NCBI GenBank assembly: GCA_964624765.1
Contig: CAZUZO010000128.1
Coordinates: forward strand, 1-10,197
Length of the DNA: 10,197 nucleotides
From: JAGTVB01 sp964624765
GTDB lineage: Bacteria > Pseudomonadota > Gammaproteobacteria > HK1
Reading direction: 5' to 3'
A program made the position numbers and the translations under genes. Positions within the stretch are counted from its first letter, which is position 1. Every line of letters begins with the position of its first letter. Shown here piece by piece: positions 1-5,859 of the stretch. Below the pieces are notes generated by a model. It had not been told where the DNA came from. It did no database searches and was given only the letters and a program-made list of their open reading frames with translations.

Positions 1-106
1 CCAAGGATGGGGCGAGTAACAACCGCAGTGTACAAACGAGTACATGAGGATTCTGAGCCGCCGCGCAACGCCGCTCAGCCAAGCGCAGTAGTTTTTAAAA
101 CAGCTT
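1..106 (-). repeat. Family-1 MITE-like repeat, copy A (cut by window edge)
   Basis: This is the inner part and one end of a non-coding repeat that is also present at 2285-2561 (complete) and about 9769-9895 (diverged). It is inverted relative to the complete copy. The reverse complement of the complete copy matches it through the stretch with GGATGGGGCGAGTAAC (7-21 region), the stem TGTAC/GTACA (29-33 and 40-44) and GTACATGAGGATT (40-52). It ends in the terminal repeat GTTTTTAAAACAGCTT (91-106). Compared with the full copy it lacks about 55 bases between the core and this terminus. No transposase is encoded. I infer a non-autonomous element; the other end lies outside the window. Confidence 0.7.
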
Positions 107-166
107 CTGAAAGGCCATCATCAAATTTCTGTATGCATGGAGTAGAAAGTTGTATCCGCGCTTTCA

Positions 167-195
167 TTGACAAACGAATTAGCGTATTAGATGAT
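167..195 (+). promoter_or_regulatory. Candidate sigma-70 promoter for a short transcript
   Basis: A perfect -35 hexamer TTGACA (167-172) is followed by a 17-base spacer and GATGAT (190-195), a 4 of 6 match to the -10 consensus. Transcription would start near 202. There is no protein gene before the strong terminator at 251-281, so the promoter would drive a transcript of only about 80 bases. The hexamers are seen; the activity is inferred. Confidence 0.4.
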
Positions 196-202
196 ACTTA
201 TG

Positions 203-281
203 AACCTTTTCGAAGATTCAACTCCTCCATCCATCCTCCTTTGGTGGTTTAGCGCGGCGTGTTGCCGCGCTAATTTTCTTT
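203..281 (+). ncRNA. Candidate small RNA with C/U-rich tract
   Basis: The unit is a promoter-like element at 167-195, a short C/U-rich body and an intrinsic terminator at 251-281. The body holds a small CTT-TTCG-AAG stem-loop (208-217) and a single-stranded-looking pyrimidine tract at 221-240, with CTCCTCC (222-228) and CCTCCT (235-240). Such tracts are complementary to Shine-Dalgarno sequences, and several known bacterial small RNAs use them to block ribosome binding. I do not recognise this RNA as a member of a known family. The alternative is that this is just the 3' untranslated end of a gene left of the window, interrupted by repeat copy A. Confidence 0.3.
251..281 (+). terminator. Strong rho-independent terminator
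   Basis: The stem AGCGCGGC (251-258) pairs perfectly with GCCGCGCT (264-271) around a 5-base loop, followed by a T-rich run, AATTTTCTTT (272-281). The T run on one side only gives plus-strand polarity. It ends either the candidate small RNA just upstream or a transcript entering from left of the window. It insulates rplM from that transcript. Confidence 0.8.
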
Positions 282-322
282 CCTCCGGCTCATTCTCGCT
301 TCCCACGCTTCGCGATTGTGTC

Positions 323-420
323 TTTGGGCGGTGCTCGCTCCATGCCTACGGATTGGATAGATCTCGATTTTGCGCGCCGTCCACCTTGCTCGCACCGCCC
401 CCCTATGCAGGCTTCTCACC
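323..420 (+). repeat. Diverged family-2 repeat (copy F)
   Basis: The stretch from 323 aligns with the cores of the family-2 copies at 1415-1557 and 10097 onward. Shared blocks are GGTGCTCGCTCC (330-341), TGCCTAC, a GATAGATCTCG block and a GCCGTCC block. GGGCGGTGC (326-334) is repeated in inverted form as GCACCGCCC (392-400). GCAGGCTTCTCACC (407-420) loosely resembles the reverse of the family-2 terminus. It is clearly older or more degraded than the other two copies. The boundaries are approximate. Confidence 0.4.
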
Positions 421-482
421 CCCTAAACCCGCCCGCGAGCCGGCGCGCGCAGTGATCGGTCAGCCCACCCGATATCCACGGA

Positions 483-512
483 TTGACTTTGCCTGACCAC
501 AAAAGGTAGTCT
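483..512 (+). promoter_or_regulatory. Weak candidate promoter for rplM-rpsI
   Basis: TTGACT (483-488, 5 of 6 to the -35 consensus) lies 18 bases before TAGTCT (507-512, only about half matched to the -10). It is the best pair in the leader between the terminator at 251-281 and rplM at 549. It would leave a leader of about 30 bases. The rest of 282-548 holds the degraded family-2 copy and nothing else I can name. Confidence 0.3.
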
Positions 513-548
513 TCTCAACTTGTTAGTGCCCATCTAGGTAGCCATACT

Positions 549-977
549 ATGAAAACGTTTGCGGCCAAACCCGCGCAGGTCGATCGACAGTGGTTGGTAG
601 TGGACGCAGCTGGACAAACCCTTGGCCGGCTGGCGACTGAAATCGCGCGGCGCTTGCGCGGCAAGCACAAGCCCATCTATACCCCCCACACGGATACGGG
701 GGATTACGTGATCGTCGTCAATGCCGACAAAGTGCAGGTAACCGGGAAAAAGCGTACGGACAAGATCTACTATCGGCATTCCGGGTATCCCGGGGGCCTG
801 AAAGCCATCTCATTCCAGCGGCTTCTGGAAAAAGCCCCGCAACGCATCATCGAGCACGCGGTCAAAGGAATGCTGCCGAAGGGCCCCCTCGGGCGCGCCA
901 TGTACCGCAAGCTCAAAGTATTCGCGGGTCCAGAGCATCGACACGACGCGCAAAAACCTCAGCCCCTCACCTTGTAG
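549..977 (+). CDS. rplM: 50S ribosomal protein L13
   Basis: L13 is an early-assembling protein of the large ribosomal subunit that binds 23S rRNA. The 142-residue product has the same length as the E. coli protein. Family hallmarks are visible in order: WLVVDAAGQTLGRLAT near the N-terminus (residues 15-30), then YTPHTDTGDYVIVVNADKV, TGKKRTDKIYYRHSGYPGG in the middle, and GMLPKGPLGRAMYRKLKV towards the C-terminus. The ATG start has an AGG-containing ribosome binding site (TAGGTAG, 535-541) about ten bases upstream. rpsI follows after 13 bases, the usual bacterial rplM-rpsI operon. In E. coli the operon is autoregulated by L13 binding its own leader; whether that holds here cannot be read from the sequence. 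Confidence 0.98.
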   Translation: MKTFAAKPAQVDRQWLVVDAAGQTLGRLATEIARRLRGKHKPIYTPHTDTGDYVIVVNADKVQVTGKKRTDKIYYRHSGYPGGLKAISFQRLLEKAPQRIIEHAVKGMLPKGPLGRAMYRKLKVFAGPEHRHDAQKPQPLTL

Positions 978-990
978 AGCAAAGAGCCGT

Positions 991-1386
991 ATGACAAAAA
1001 CTGCCACCTATTACGGAACTGGGCGCCGCAAAACCTCGACCGCCCGCGTGTACCTGAAGCGCGGAGGCGGCCTCATCACAGTCAACCGTAAACCCCTTGA
1101 TCATTACTTCGGCCGTGAAACGGCTCGCATGATGGTAAGGCAGCCCCTCGAGACAGCCAACATGTCGGATACCGTCGACATCATGGTGACGGTGCATGGC
1201 GGAGGAACCAGCGGCCAAGCGGGAGCGATTCGCCACAGCATCACTCGGGCATTGATCGAATACGATGAAACGCTGCGTGGCCCGCTACGCAAAGCCGGCT
1301 TCGTCACGCGGGATGCACGGGAAGTGGAACGCAAGAAAGTCGGCCTACACAAGGCTCGGAAAAGGCCCCAATACTCCAAACGCTAG
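991..1386 (+). CDS. rpsI: 30S ribosomal protein S9
   Basis: S9 is a small-subunit ribosomal protein whose C-terminal tail reaches the P-site tRNA. The product has 131 residues, one more than in E. coli. Diagnostic features are the YYGTGRRKTSTARVYL start, the VHGGGTSGQAGAIRHSITRAL centre, VTRDAREVERKKVGLHKAR, and the basic tail ending RPQYSKR, where the final Lys-Arg is the tRNA-contacting end. It is co-transcribed with rplM: the gap is 13 bases and contains AAAGAG (981-986) as a modest ribosome binding site. No good intrinsic terminator follows the stop codon; a family-2 repeat begins about 28 bases later. Confidence 0.98.
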   Translation: MTKTATYYGTGRRKTSTARVYLKRGGGLITVNRKPLDHYFGRETARMMVRQPLETANMSDTVDIMVTVHGGGTSGQAGAIRHSITRALIEYDETLRGPLRKAGFVTRDAREVERKKVGLHKARKRPQYSKR

Positions 1387-1414
1387 TTCGGTTGTGATGC
1401 TGACAACATGGCTC

Positions 1415-1557
1415 AGAGGTTGTGAAGAACCCTGTTTCGCCGCTCTCTAACGGCGTTGGGCGGCGCTCGCTTCGCGCCTATCTATCTGATATGTTCCGGG
1501 GCTTCGAGCCGCCCGCCCGGCCTTCGAGCTGTTCGCTACAGTTTCTTCATAACCTCT
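1415..1557 (+). repeat. Family-2 MITE-like repeat, complete copy C
   Basis: A non-coding element of about 143 bases lies between rpsI and tRNA-Gln. It is bounded by terminal inverted repeats: AGAGGTTGTGAAGAA (1415-1429) and TTCTTCATAACCTCT (1543-1557), matching at 14 of 15 positions, with looser similarity further inside. The core shares a perfect 20-base block (1475-1494, beginning CGCCTATCTATC) with the copy at the right end of the window (10157-10176). The two copies align without gaps from the left terminus to this block. It also contains a small GGCT-TCG-AGCC hairpin (1500-1510). No transposase is encoded. Confidence 0.65.
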
Positions 1558-1575
1558 CACAGCGTCGGCTTCCCT

Positions 1576-1649
1576 TGGGGGATCGTCTAGCGGCAGGACA
1601 GCGGACTCTGACTCCGTTAACCGAGGTTCGAATCCTCGTCCCCCAGCCA
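1576..1649 (+). tRNA. tRNA-Gln (anticodon CUG)
   Basis: The full cloverleaf can be drawn by hand. The acceptor stem TGGGGGA (1576-1582) pairs perfectly with TCCCCCA (1639-1645). The D stem is GTC/GAC (1585-1587, 1597-1599). The anticodon stem is GCGGA/TCCGT around loop CTCTGAC with anticodon CTG at 1608-1610. The T arm is CGAGG-TTCGAAT-CCTCG (1622-1638). The discriminator is G and CCA is encoded (1647-1649). The U1-A72 pair and overall sequence agree with gammaproteobacterial glutamine tRNAs, which read CAG codons. No other tRNA is adjacent. No clear promoter is seen upstream; the DNA there is repeat copy C. Confidence 0.95.
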
Positions 1650-1786
1650 CTCACTTACGATGAGGAATTCATGCGGTGAATCCGAGGCATCAATCACATG
1701 CATCGGGGCCGTGCTGTGGTGACTCGGTCTTCGGCGGCTGACAAAGGCTTCGTAGGCTCTTGGCTAAGAATAGTGGGAGAAGCACG

Positions 1787-2263
1787 ATGAACTGGCCGAC
1801 ACCATTTGGTGATGTAATGCAGATGTGGACCACGGCTCAGCAAAAGGTCTGGTCTACTTGGCTTGATACCATGCAAGGCATCGGGCGCTCTCCAACACCG
1901 GATCTGCGAGGCAAGATAATCGAAACATGGGAACAGTCCGTTCGCTACAGCTTAGACGCTCAGGCAGAGTGGATGCGCGCCTGGAGCGAAAACCTGCAAC
2001 GAGTCGAATCGATACCAGAAGATGCTCGCCAGTGGCTAGCCCACAGCCAACGCGAAATGGAGCAGTGGCATTCCGCACAGCGCCAACTCTGGGATAATCT
2101 CTTTGTGGTGTTGAAACAAGCTGAGCCGGGGACAACGGCTCACACTCTGCAACGAACCAGCGAGGGCGTTTTCCAGACCTGGCAAGAATCCGTTCACAAA
2201 ATGATCGAGAATCAGCTTGAATGGGTTTCCGAGTGGAGCCGAAAACCGACGAACCCCAGCTAA
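1787..2263 (+). CDS. Trp-rich helical protein with internal repeat, possibly phasin-like
   Basis: I do not recognise this gene securely. The start chosen is ATG 1787, behind the ribosome binding site GGGAGA (1775-1780); an in-frame TTG at 1760 would add nine residues without a comparable site. The 158-residue product has no signal peptide and no hydrophobic membrane segment, is predicted to be almost all helix, and contains 13 tryptophans. Residues 44-67 and 128-151 are an internal duplication: each has the pattern TW-x-x-SV, then Q-x-EW-x-x-x-WS, with 9 of 24 positions identical. Length, amphipathic helices and lack of enzyme motifs resemble phasins, which coat polyhydroxyalkanoate granules, but no PHA gene is nearby. 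The function is therefore an inference only. The gene stands alone between tRNA-Gln and repeat copy B, convergent with rdgB. Confidence 0.75.
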   Translation: MNWPTPFGDVMQMWTTAQQKVWSTWLDTMQGIGRSPTPDLRGKIIETWEQSVRYSLDAQAEWMRAWSENLQRVESIPEDARQWLAHSQREMEQWHSAQRQLWDNLFVVLKQAEPGTTAHTLQRTSEGVFQTWQESVHKMIENQLEWVSEWSRKPTNPS

Positions 2264-2284
2264 ATCCGCCAAGTTATCGCTTAG

Positions 2285-2561
2285 AAGCTGTTTTAAACCG
2301 TCATGGCCGAGGGATTTGGCCACCCCCGACAATGAACATCGGGATTTTCACGGTAAAAATAACTGCGCTTGCCATAGCTGCGTTGCACGGCGGCTCGCAA
2401 TCCTCATGTACTCCCTTGTACACTCCGGTTTGTTACTCGCCCTATCCTTGGGGCTCGCCCCTGCGGGGCAGGCTTGCAGCTGTTCAAAATTGTTCCCGAC
2501 GATTTTGTCGCCACCGCGCGCCTTGCTCTGCCGGCGCTCGTGACGTTTTTAAAACAGCTTT
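2285..2561 (+). mobile_element. Family-1 MITE-like element, complete copy B
   Basis: A non-coding element of about 280 bases lies between two convergent genes. Its ends are inverted repeats: AAGCTGTTTTAAA then CCGTCA (2285-2303), and TGACGTTTTTAAAACAGCTT (2541-2560). TTAG flanks both ends (2281-2284 and 2562-2565), a possible 4-base target duplication. Inside are the stem TGTAC/GTACA (2407-2411, 2418-2422) and the hairpin GCCCC-TGC-GGGGC (2457-2469). The core is shared, inverted, with copy A at 1-106, and more loosely with 9769-9895. Short open frames across it are not coding. Lacking a transposase, it would need one from a related element elsewhere. The stretch 2566-2638 up to the rdgB stop holds only a small CCGAG-CGG-CTCGG hairpin (2587-2599). 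Confidence 0.7.
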
Positions 2562-2638
2562 TTAGGGGCTTATGACAGCCACTGTACCGAGCGGCTCGGG
2601 TAACGCGAGAATAGGCGTCCTGTCCTCCAGCGAGGGCG

Positions 2639-3238
2639 TCAAGGAATCACCTTCGACAGCCCTCCAATCAGCTTTCTCAAGGCTTGGCCGCGATGACTCA
2701 ACGCGTTCTTCGTCGATAATGTCAGTTGTGCGGCGGAACAGCCATGGGTCGGCACGCAGAACACCGGATCATACCCAAAACCTCCCTGCCCCGCGGCTTC
2801 AGTCAGGATCCACCCCTCCCAGGTGCCTTCGAAAATAAGCGGCCTGGGGTCCTGCGGCCGCAACACAAAAACCACAACGCAATGGAACCGAGCCGTGCGA
2901 AGATCCTCCGGAATCCCATCGAGGGCACTCAGGAGCTTCCTGAGGTTCTGCTCATCGGTCGCTGCGGGTCCGGCGTAGCGTGCCGAGTAAACGCCTGGAG
3001 CACCGTCCAGAGCGTCAACCATCAGCCCCGAGTCGTCCGCCAAGGCAGGCAGTTTCGCACGGCTCGCGGCGTGTCGCGCTTTCAACAGGGCGTTCTCGAC
3101 AAAGGTCGGCGCTGACTCGTCTACCTCTGCGATCCCGAAAACAGACTGAGGTAAGACCTCTAGATCTAAAGGCGCCAGCAGCTCCCCTATCTCGCGCAGC
3201 TTACCGGCATTACCGCTCGCCAAAACGATCCGTTTCAT
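2639..3238 (-). CDS. rdgB: Non-canonical purine NTP pyrophosphatase (RdgB/HAM1 family)
   Basis: The enzyme hydrolyses dITP, ITP and XTP to the monophosphate and pyrophosphate, keeping deaminated purines out of DNA and RNA. The 199-residue protein matches the family length. Motifs seen are the nucleotide-binding start VLASGNAGKLREI (residues 5-17), TFVENALLKARHA (45-57), the metal-binding acidic pair in ALADDSGL (Asp68, Asp69), PGVYSARYAG (81-90), GGFGYDPVF (152-160) and SHRGQAL (181-187), which with the GFGYDP loop recognises the purine base. It reads in the same direction as rph, 64 bases downstream of it, so the two are probably one transcript. rph-rdgB neighbours are common in gammaproteobacteria. 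No strong terminator follows; repeat copy B comes next. Confidence 0.96.
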   Translation of the reverse strand: MKRIVLASGNAGKLREIGELLAPLDLEVLPQSVFGIAEVDESAPTFVENALLKARHAASRAKLPALADDSGLMVDALDGAPGVYSARYAGPAATDEQNLRKLLSALDGIPEDLRTARFHCVVVFVLRPQDPRPLIFEGTWEGWILTEAAGQGGFGYDPVFCVPTHGCSAAQLTLSTKNALSHRGQALRKLIGGLSKVIP

Positions 3239-3302
3239 GATCGCGCTCGGCTGCGGCCGATCCGATCCCCAGTGAGCAAAACTCTATCTGCGGGCCCCGC
3301 TG

Positions 3303-4022
3303 TCATTCGCTTTCCAGGGCTCTGCGCTGAGCCTCGATCAGTTGCTGAATGCCTCCCTTTGCCAATCCGAGCATGGCGACCAATTCCTCCATACGGAATG
3401 CGTGTCCCTCAGCGGTCCCTTGCACCTCAACAAACGCGCCGTTGTCATTCATGACGACATTCATGTCGGTTTCCGCCTCACTGTCCTCGGCGTAATCGAG
3501 ATCGAGTATGGGCAGACCACGAAAAATACCCACCGAGACGGCGGCCACCTGACCGAACATAGGATTCCGATCGATTCGTCCCCGACTCTGCAGGTGGTTG
3601 AGTGCATCGGCGAGCGCAACGTAAGCGCCGGTGATGGAGGCGGTGCGCGTACCGCCGTCTGCCTGAATAACATCGCAATCGATGGTGATGGTACGTTCTC
3701 CCAAGGCTCGAAGCTCCAGGACGGCCCGCAGTGAGCGGCCGATGAAACGCTGGATTTCCAGCGAACGCCCACTTTGGCCCCCCATGACGGACTCACGCCG
3801 GGTGCGCTGCCCGGTGGCACGCGGCAACATCGCGTACTCTGCCGTCAACCAACCCTTTCCCTGGCCACGCAAAAATGCCGGGATCCGCTCCTCCACACTC
3901 GCCGTGCACAACACACGCGTATCCCCACATTCCACGAGCACGGACCCTTCCGCGTGCTTGGTATAGTGCCGGATCAGCCGACATGGCCGCAATTGATCGT
4001 TCTGCCGACCGCTAGGACGCAT
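3303..4022 (-). CDS. rph: Ribonuclease PH
   Basis: RNase PH is a phosphate-dependent 3'-5' exoribonuclease that trims tRNA 3' ends and forms a hexameric ring. The 239-residue product is one longer than the intact E. coli protein. Visible signatures are the start MRPSGRQNDQLRP, YTKHAEGSVLVE (20-31), GKGWLTAEYAMLPR (55-68), the phosphate-binding Arg86 in SGRSLEIQR and Arg126 in ADGGTRTASITGA, and the acidic metal ligands Asp180 and Asp186 in YAEDSEAETDMNVVM. The C-terminal helix is complete, unlike the frameshifted rph of E. coli K-12. It is divergent from yicC, as in E. coli. The upstream minus-strand DNA has only weak promoter-like hexamers, so I do not call a promoter for it. Confidence 0.97.
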   Translation of the reverse strand: MRPSGRQNDQLRPCRLIRHYTKHAEGSVLVECGDTRVLCTASVEERIPAFLRGQGKGWLTAEYAMLPRATGQRTRRESVMGGQSGRSLEIQRFIGRSLRAVLELRALGERTITIDCDVIQADGGTRTASITGAYVALADALNHLQSRGRIDRNPMFGQVAAVSVGIFRGLPILDLDYAEDSEAETDMNVVMNDNGAFVEVQGTAEGHAFRMEELVAMLGLAKGGIQQLIEAQRRALESE

Positions 4023-4172
4023 TCTTGGCTCTCATGTTACTCGCTGTGGATATAGTGCACCTACCTGATTTGTGGACCAACCAGACCTGCCGACTTGAAC
4101 ATTGCTGGGATCGCCTACCACGAATGTCTTAGGAGCGCTATATAGGGTGTTGATGCTGGCGCACCCCAGACG

Positions 4173-4197
4173 GGGCACACTGGTCACTTTGGTGCCC
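4173..4197. promoter_or_regulatory. Inverted repeat abutting the yicC promoter
   Basis: GGGCAC (4173-4178) and GTGCCC (4192-4197) form a perfect 6-base inverted repeat around 13 bases, ending four bases before the -35 hexamer of the yicC promoter. Its position would suit an operator, but no regulator is identified and a chance match is possible. The rest of the divergent gap 4023-4259 holds the promoter at 4201-4229 and nothing else I can name. Confidence 0.25.
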
Positions 4198-4200
4198 TCT

Positions 4201-4229
4201 TTGCCAGCGCAGAGAGCAGAGTTTATTAT
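4201..4229 (+). promoter_or_regulatory. Sigma-70 promoter for yicC and probably gmk-rpoZ-spoT
   Basis: TTGCCA (4201-4206, 5 of 6 to the -35 consensus) and TATTAT (4224-4229, 5 of 6 to the -10) are separated by the optimal 17 bases. The predicted start near 4236 leaves a leader of about 24 bases containing the ribosome binding site GAGG (4248-4251). This is the best promoter in the window and lies in the divergent gap between rph and yicC. Confidence 0.65.
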
Positions 4230-4259
4230 AAACGCTTTATCCGGCTCGAGGCGTCGCGA

Positions 4260-5126
4260 ATGATACGCAGCATGACAGCCTTCGCGCGCCAAGAGGCGCA
4301 CAGCGAATGGGGAATCCTAGTGTGGGAACTGCGATCCGTCAATTTCCGCTATCTCGATATTGCGTCGCGGCTGCCTGAGGAGCTACGCGCTTTGGAGCCG
4401 TTCCTGCGAGAAGAGGTGGGGGCCCGCCTACGTCGCGGCAAGGTCGAATGTACGCTGCGGTACAAGCCGGCCGCCTTACCGGAAAGCGAGCTTCATTTCA
4501 ATCGACCACTTGCTGAGCAGATTGCCAAGGCCAGCCGGGAGATCGATGGGCTGTTATTCAATCCCGCACCCGTCAGCTCCATGGATGTCCTACGCTGGCC
4601 GGGTGTGGTGCAAGCACCCCTACCCGACGTTGACGCGCTGGGTCGCGCGGCCATCCGCCTCTTGCAAGTCGCCCTAGATGACCTGGTGGCTACCCGTGGG
4701 CGCGAGGGCATCCAGATTGGCAAGCGCATCGCCCAGCGCTGTGATGAGCTACAAGGCATCGTTGCCGAGATCCGGCGGCGCTCACCAGGCCTCGTCGAGG
4801 CCATGCGTGACCGGCTAGCTCAGCGACTGGTCGAGCTAAAGGCAGAACTCGATACGGGGCGTCTGGAGCAAGAGGTCGTCCTGTTCGCCCAAAAGATCGA
4901 TATCGCCGAAGAGCTTGACCGGCTCGATGCCCATGTCACCGAGGTTCGACGGTTGCTGAACCAAGACCAGCCCATCGGCAGGCAGCTCGATTTTCTCATG
5001 CAGGAGATGAACCGCGAGGCGAACACCCTCGGCGCCAAGTCCATCGACACAGAAACGACACAAGCATCCGTTGACTTGAAGGTTTTAGTGGAACAAATGC
5101 GTGAACAAATCCAAAACCTCGAATAA
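4260..5126 (+). CDS. yicC: YicC/YloC-family endoribonuclease
   Basis: YicC proteins are RNA-cleaving enzymes; in E. coli YicC takes part in decay of small RNA RyhB together with PNPase. The 288-residue product is one longer than E. coli YicC and similar throughout. Seen are the start MIRSMTAFAR, the WELRSVNFRYLD segment (22-33), RRGKVECTLRY (58-68), a central DVLRWPGVVQAP block, and the highly conserved C-terminal region with FAQKIDIAEELDRLDAHV, QLDFLMQEMNREANTL and KVLVEQMREQIQNLE. The start codon has GAGG (4248-4251) eight bases upstream and aligns with the E. coli start. It heads a close-packed plus-strand series; gmk begins 34 bases after its stop. Its pairing with divergent rph groups two RNA-processing enzymes. 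Confidence 0.96.
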   Translation: MIRSMTAFARQEAHSEWGILVWELRSVNFRYLDIASRLPEELRALEPFLREEVGARLRRGKVECTLRYKPAALPESELHFNRPLAEQIAKASREIDGLLFNPAPVSSMDVLRWPGVVQAPLPDVDALGRAAIRLLQVALDDLVATRGREGIQIGKRIAQRCDELQGIVAEIRRRSPGLVEAMRDRLAQRLVELKAELDTGRLEQEVVLFAQKIDIAEELDRLDAHVTEVRRLLNQDQPIGRQLDFLMQEMNREANTLGAKSIDTETTQASVDLKVLVEQMREQIQNLE

Positions 5127-5160
5127 TCAAGAAGTCGCCTCTCTCGCTAGGGAAGCACAA

Positions 5161-5808
5161 GTGCTGCCAGCCACCGACACCCCAACCGGCCATTTGTTTA
5201 TCGTCAGCGGCGCGTCAGGAACGGGAAAAAGCAGCCTCGTTGGGCAGCTCGTCGCCACCGTGACGGGCATCGTTGTTTCAGTGTCTCATACTACACGCCC
5301 CAAACGTCCAGCGGAAAAAGATGGCATACACTACAATTTTATTGACAAGGAGGGATTTCACGCCCTCGCAAGTCGAGGCCTTTTTCTCGAATATGCTCAA
5401 GTGTTCGACCATTATTACGGTACCTCTCGAGAATGGGTGATGCAGCGGCTGCACTCAGGTATCGATGTCGTGTTGGAGATCGACTGGCAAGGCGCGCGCC
5501 AGGTTCGAGAGCATATGCCGGACAGTATCGGTATCTTCATTCTGCCTCCGTCGCGCCAGGCCTTAGAGTCCCGTCTACGAGACCGCGACCAGGACCCGGC
5601 TGGGGTGATCCAGCGGCGCTTGCGAGATACCGGCAAGGAAATAGCTCATTACGATGAGTTCGATTACCTCGTCATCAATAACCACTTCGCCACCGCTCTG
5701 GAAGAGCTTAGGATGATTGTTTTGGCAAGTCGCCTGCGCCGCGAAGTACAGAGGCAACGTCACCGCGAGCTCCTCGCCACCTTGTTGGCACCCTCGCCCT
5801 ACAGTTAG
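5161..5808 (+). CDS. gmk: Guanylate kinase
   Basis: Gmk phosphorylates GMP to GDP with ATP, an essential step to GTP and to the (p)ppGpp precursors. I choose GTG 5161: AGGGAAG (5149-5155) sits at the right distance, and the 215-residue product then aligns with E. coli Gmk (207). The open frame also extends up to GTG 5101, which overlaps the end of yicC by 26 bases and would add 20 unsupported residues. Motifs are the P-loop GASGTGKS (17-24), the GMP-binding SHTTRPKRP (42-50), HYNFIDKEGF (57-66), EYAQVFDHYYGTSRE (77-91), VVLEIDWQGARQVR (103-116) and the lid region RLRDRDQDP (138-146). It lies between yicC and rpoZ, a common gammaproteobacterial order. Confidence 0.97.
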   Translation: MLPATDTPTGHLFIVSGASGTGKSSLVGQLVATVTGIVVSVSHTTRPKRPAEKDGIHYNFIDKEGFHALASRGLFLEYAQVFDHYYGTSREWVMQRLHSGIDVVLEIDWQGARQVREHMPDSIGIFILPPSRQALESRLRDRDQDPAGVIQRRLRDTGKEIAHYDEFDYLVINNHFATALEELRMIVLASRLRREVQRQRHRELLATLLAPSPYS

Positions 5809-5859
5809 TAAATTTCTAGCTATCGCGCCAATCCGAAAACCGACGAGATAGGTCCAATT

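Noticed and set aside
191..281. A trp-type attenuator: an ATG frame with two adjacent Trp codons (242-247) just before a terminator.
   Set aside because: The frame has no stop after the Trp codons and stays open through the terminator to 496; no trp gene follows, and rplM is the next gene.
2217..2565. Two plus-strand frames of about 110 codons, one with a hydrophobic stretch.
   Set aside because: They cover repeat copy B, whose sequence is shared with non-coding copies in other contexts and the opposite orientation.
3290..3300. The GC palindrome GCGGGCCCCGC between rph and rdgB as a terminator.
   Set aside because: The stem is short and overlapping, and no T run follows on the minus strand; the genes look co-transcribed.
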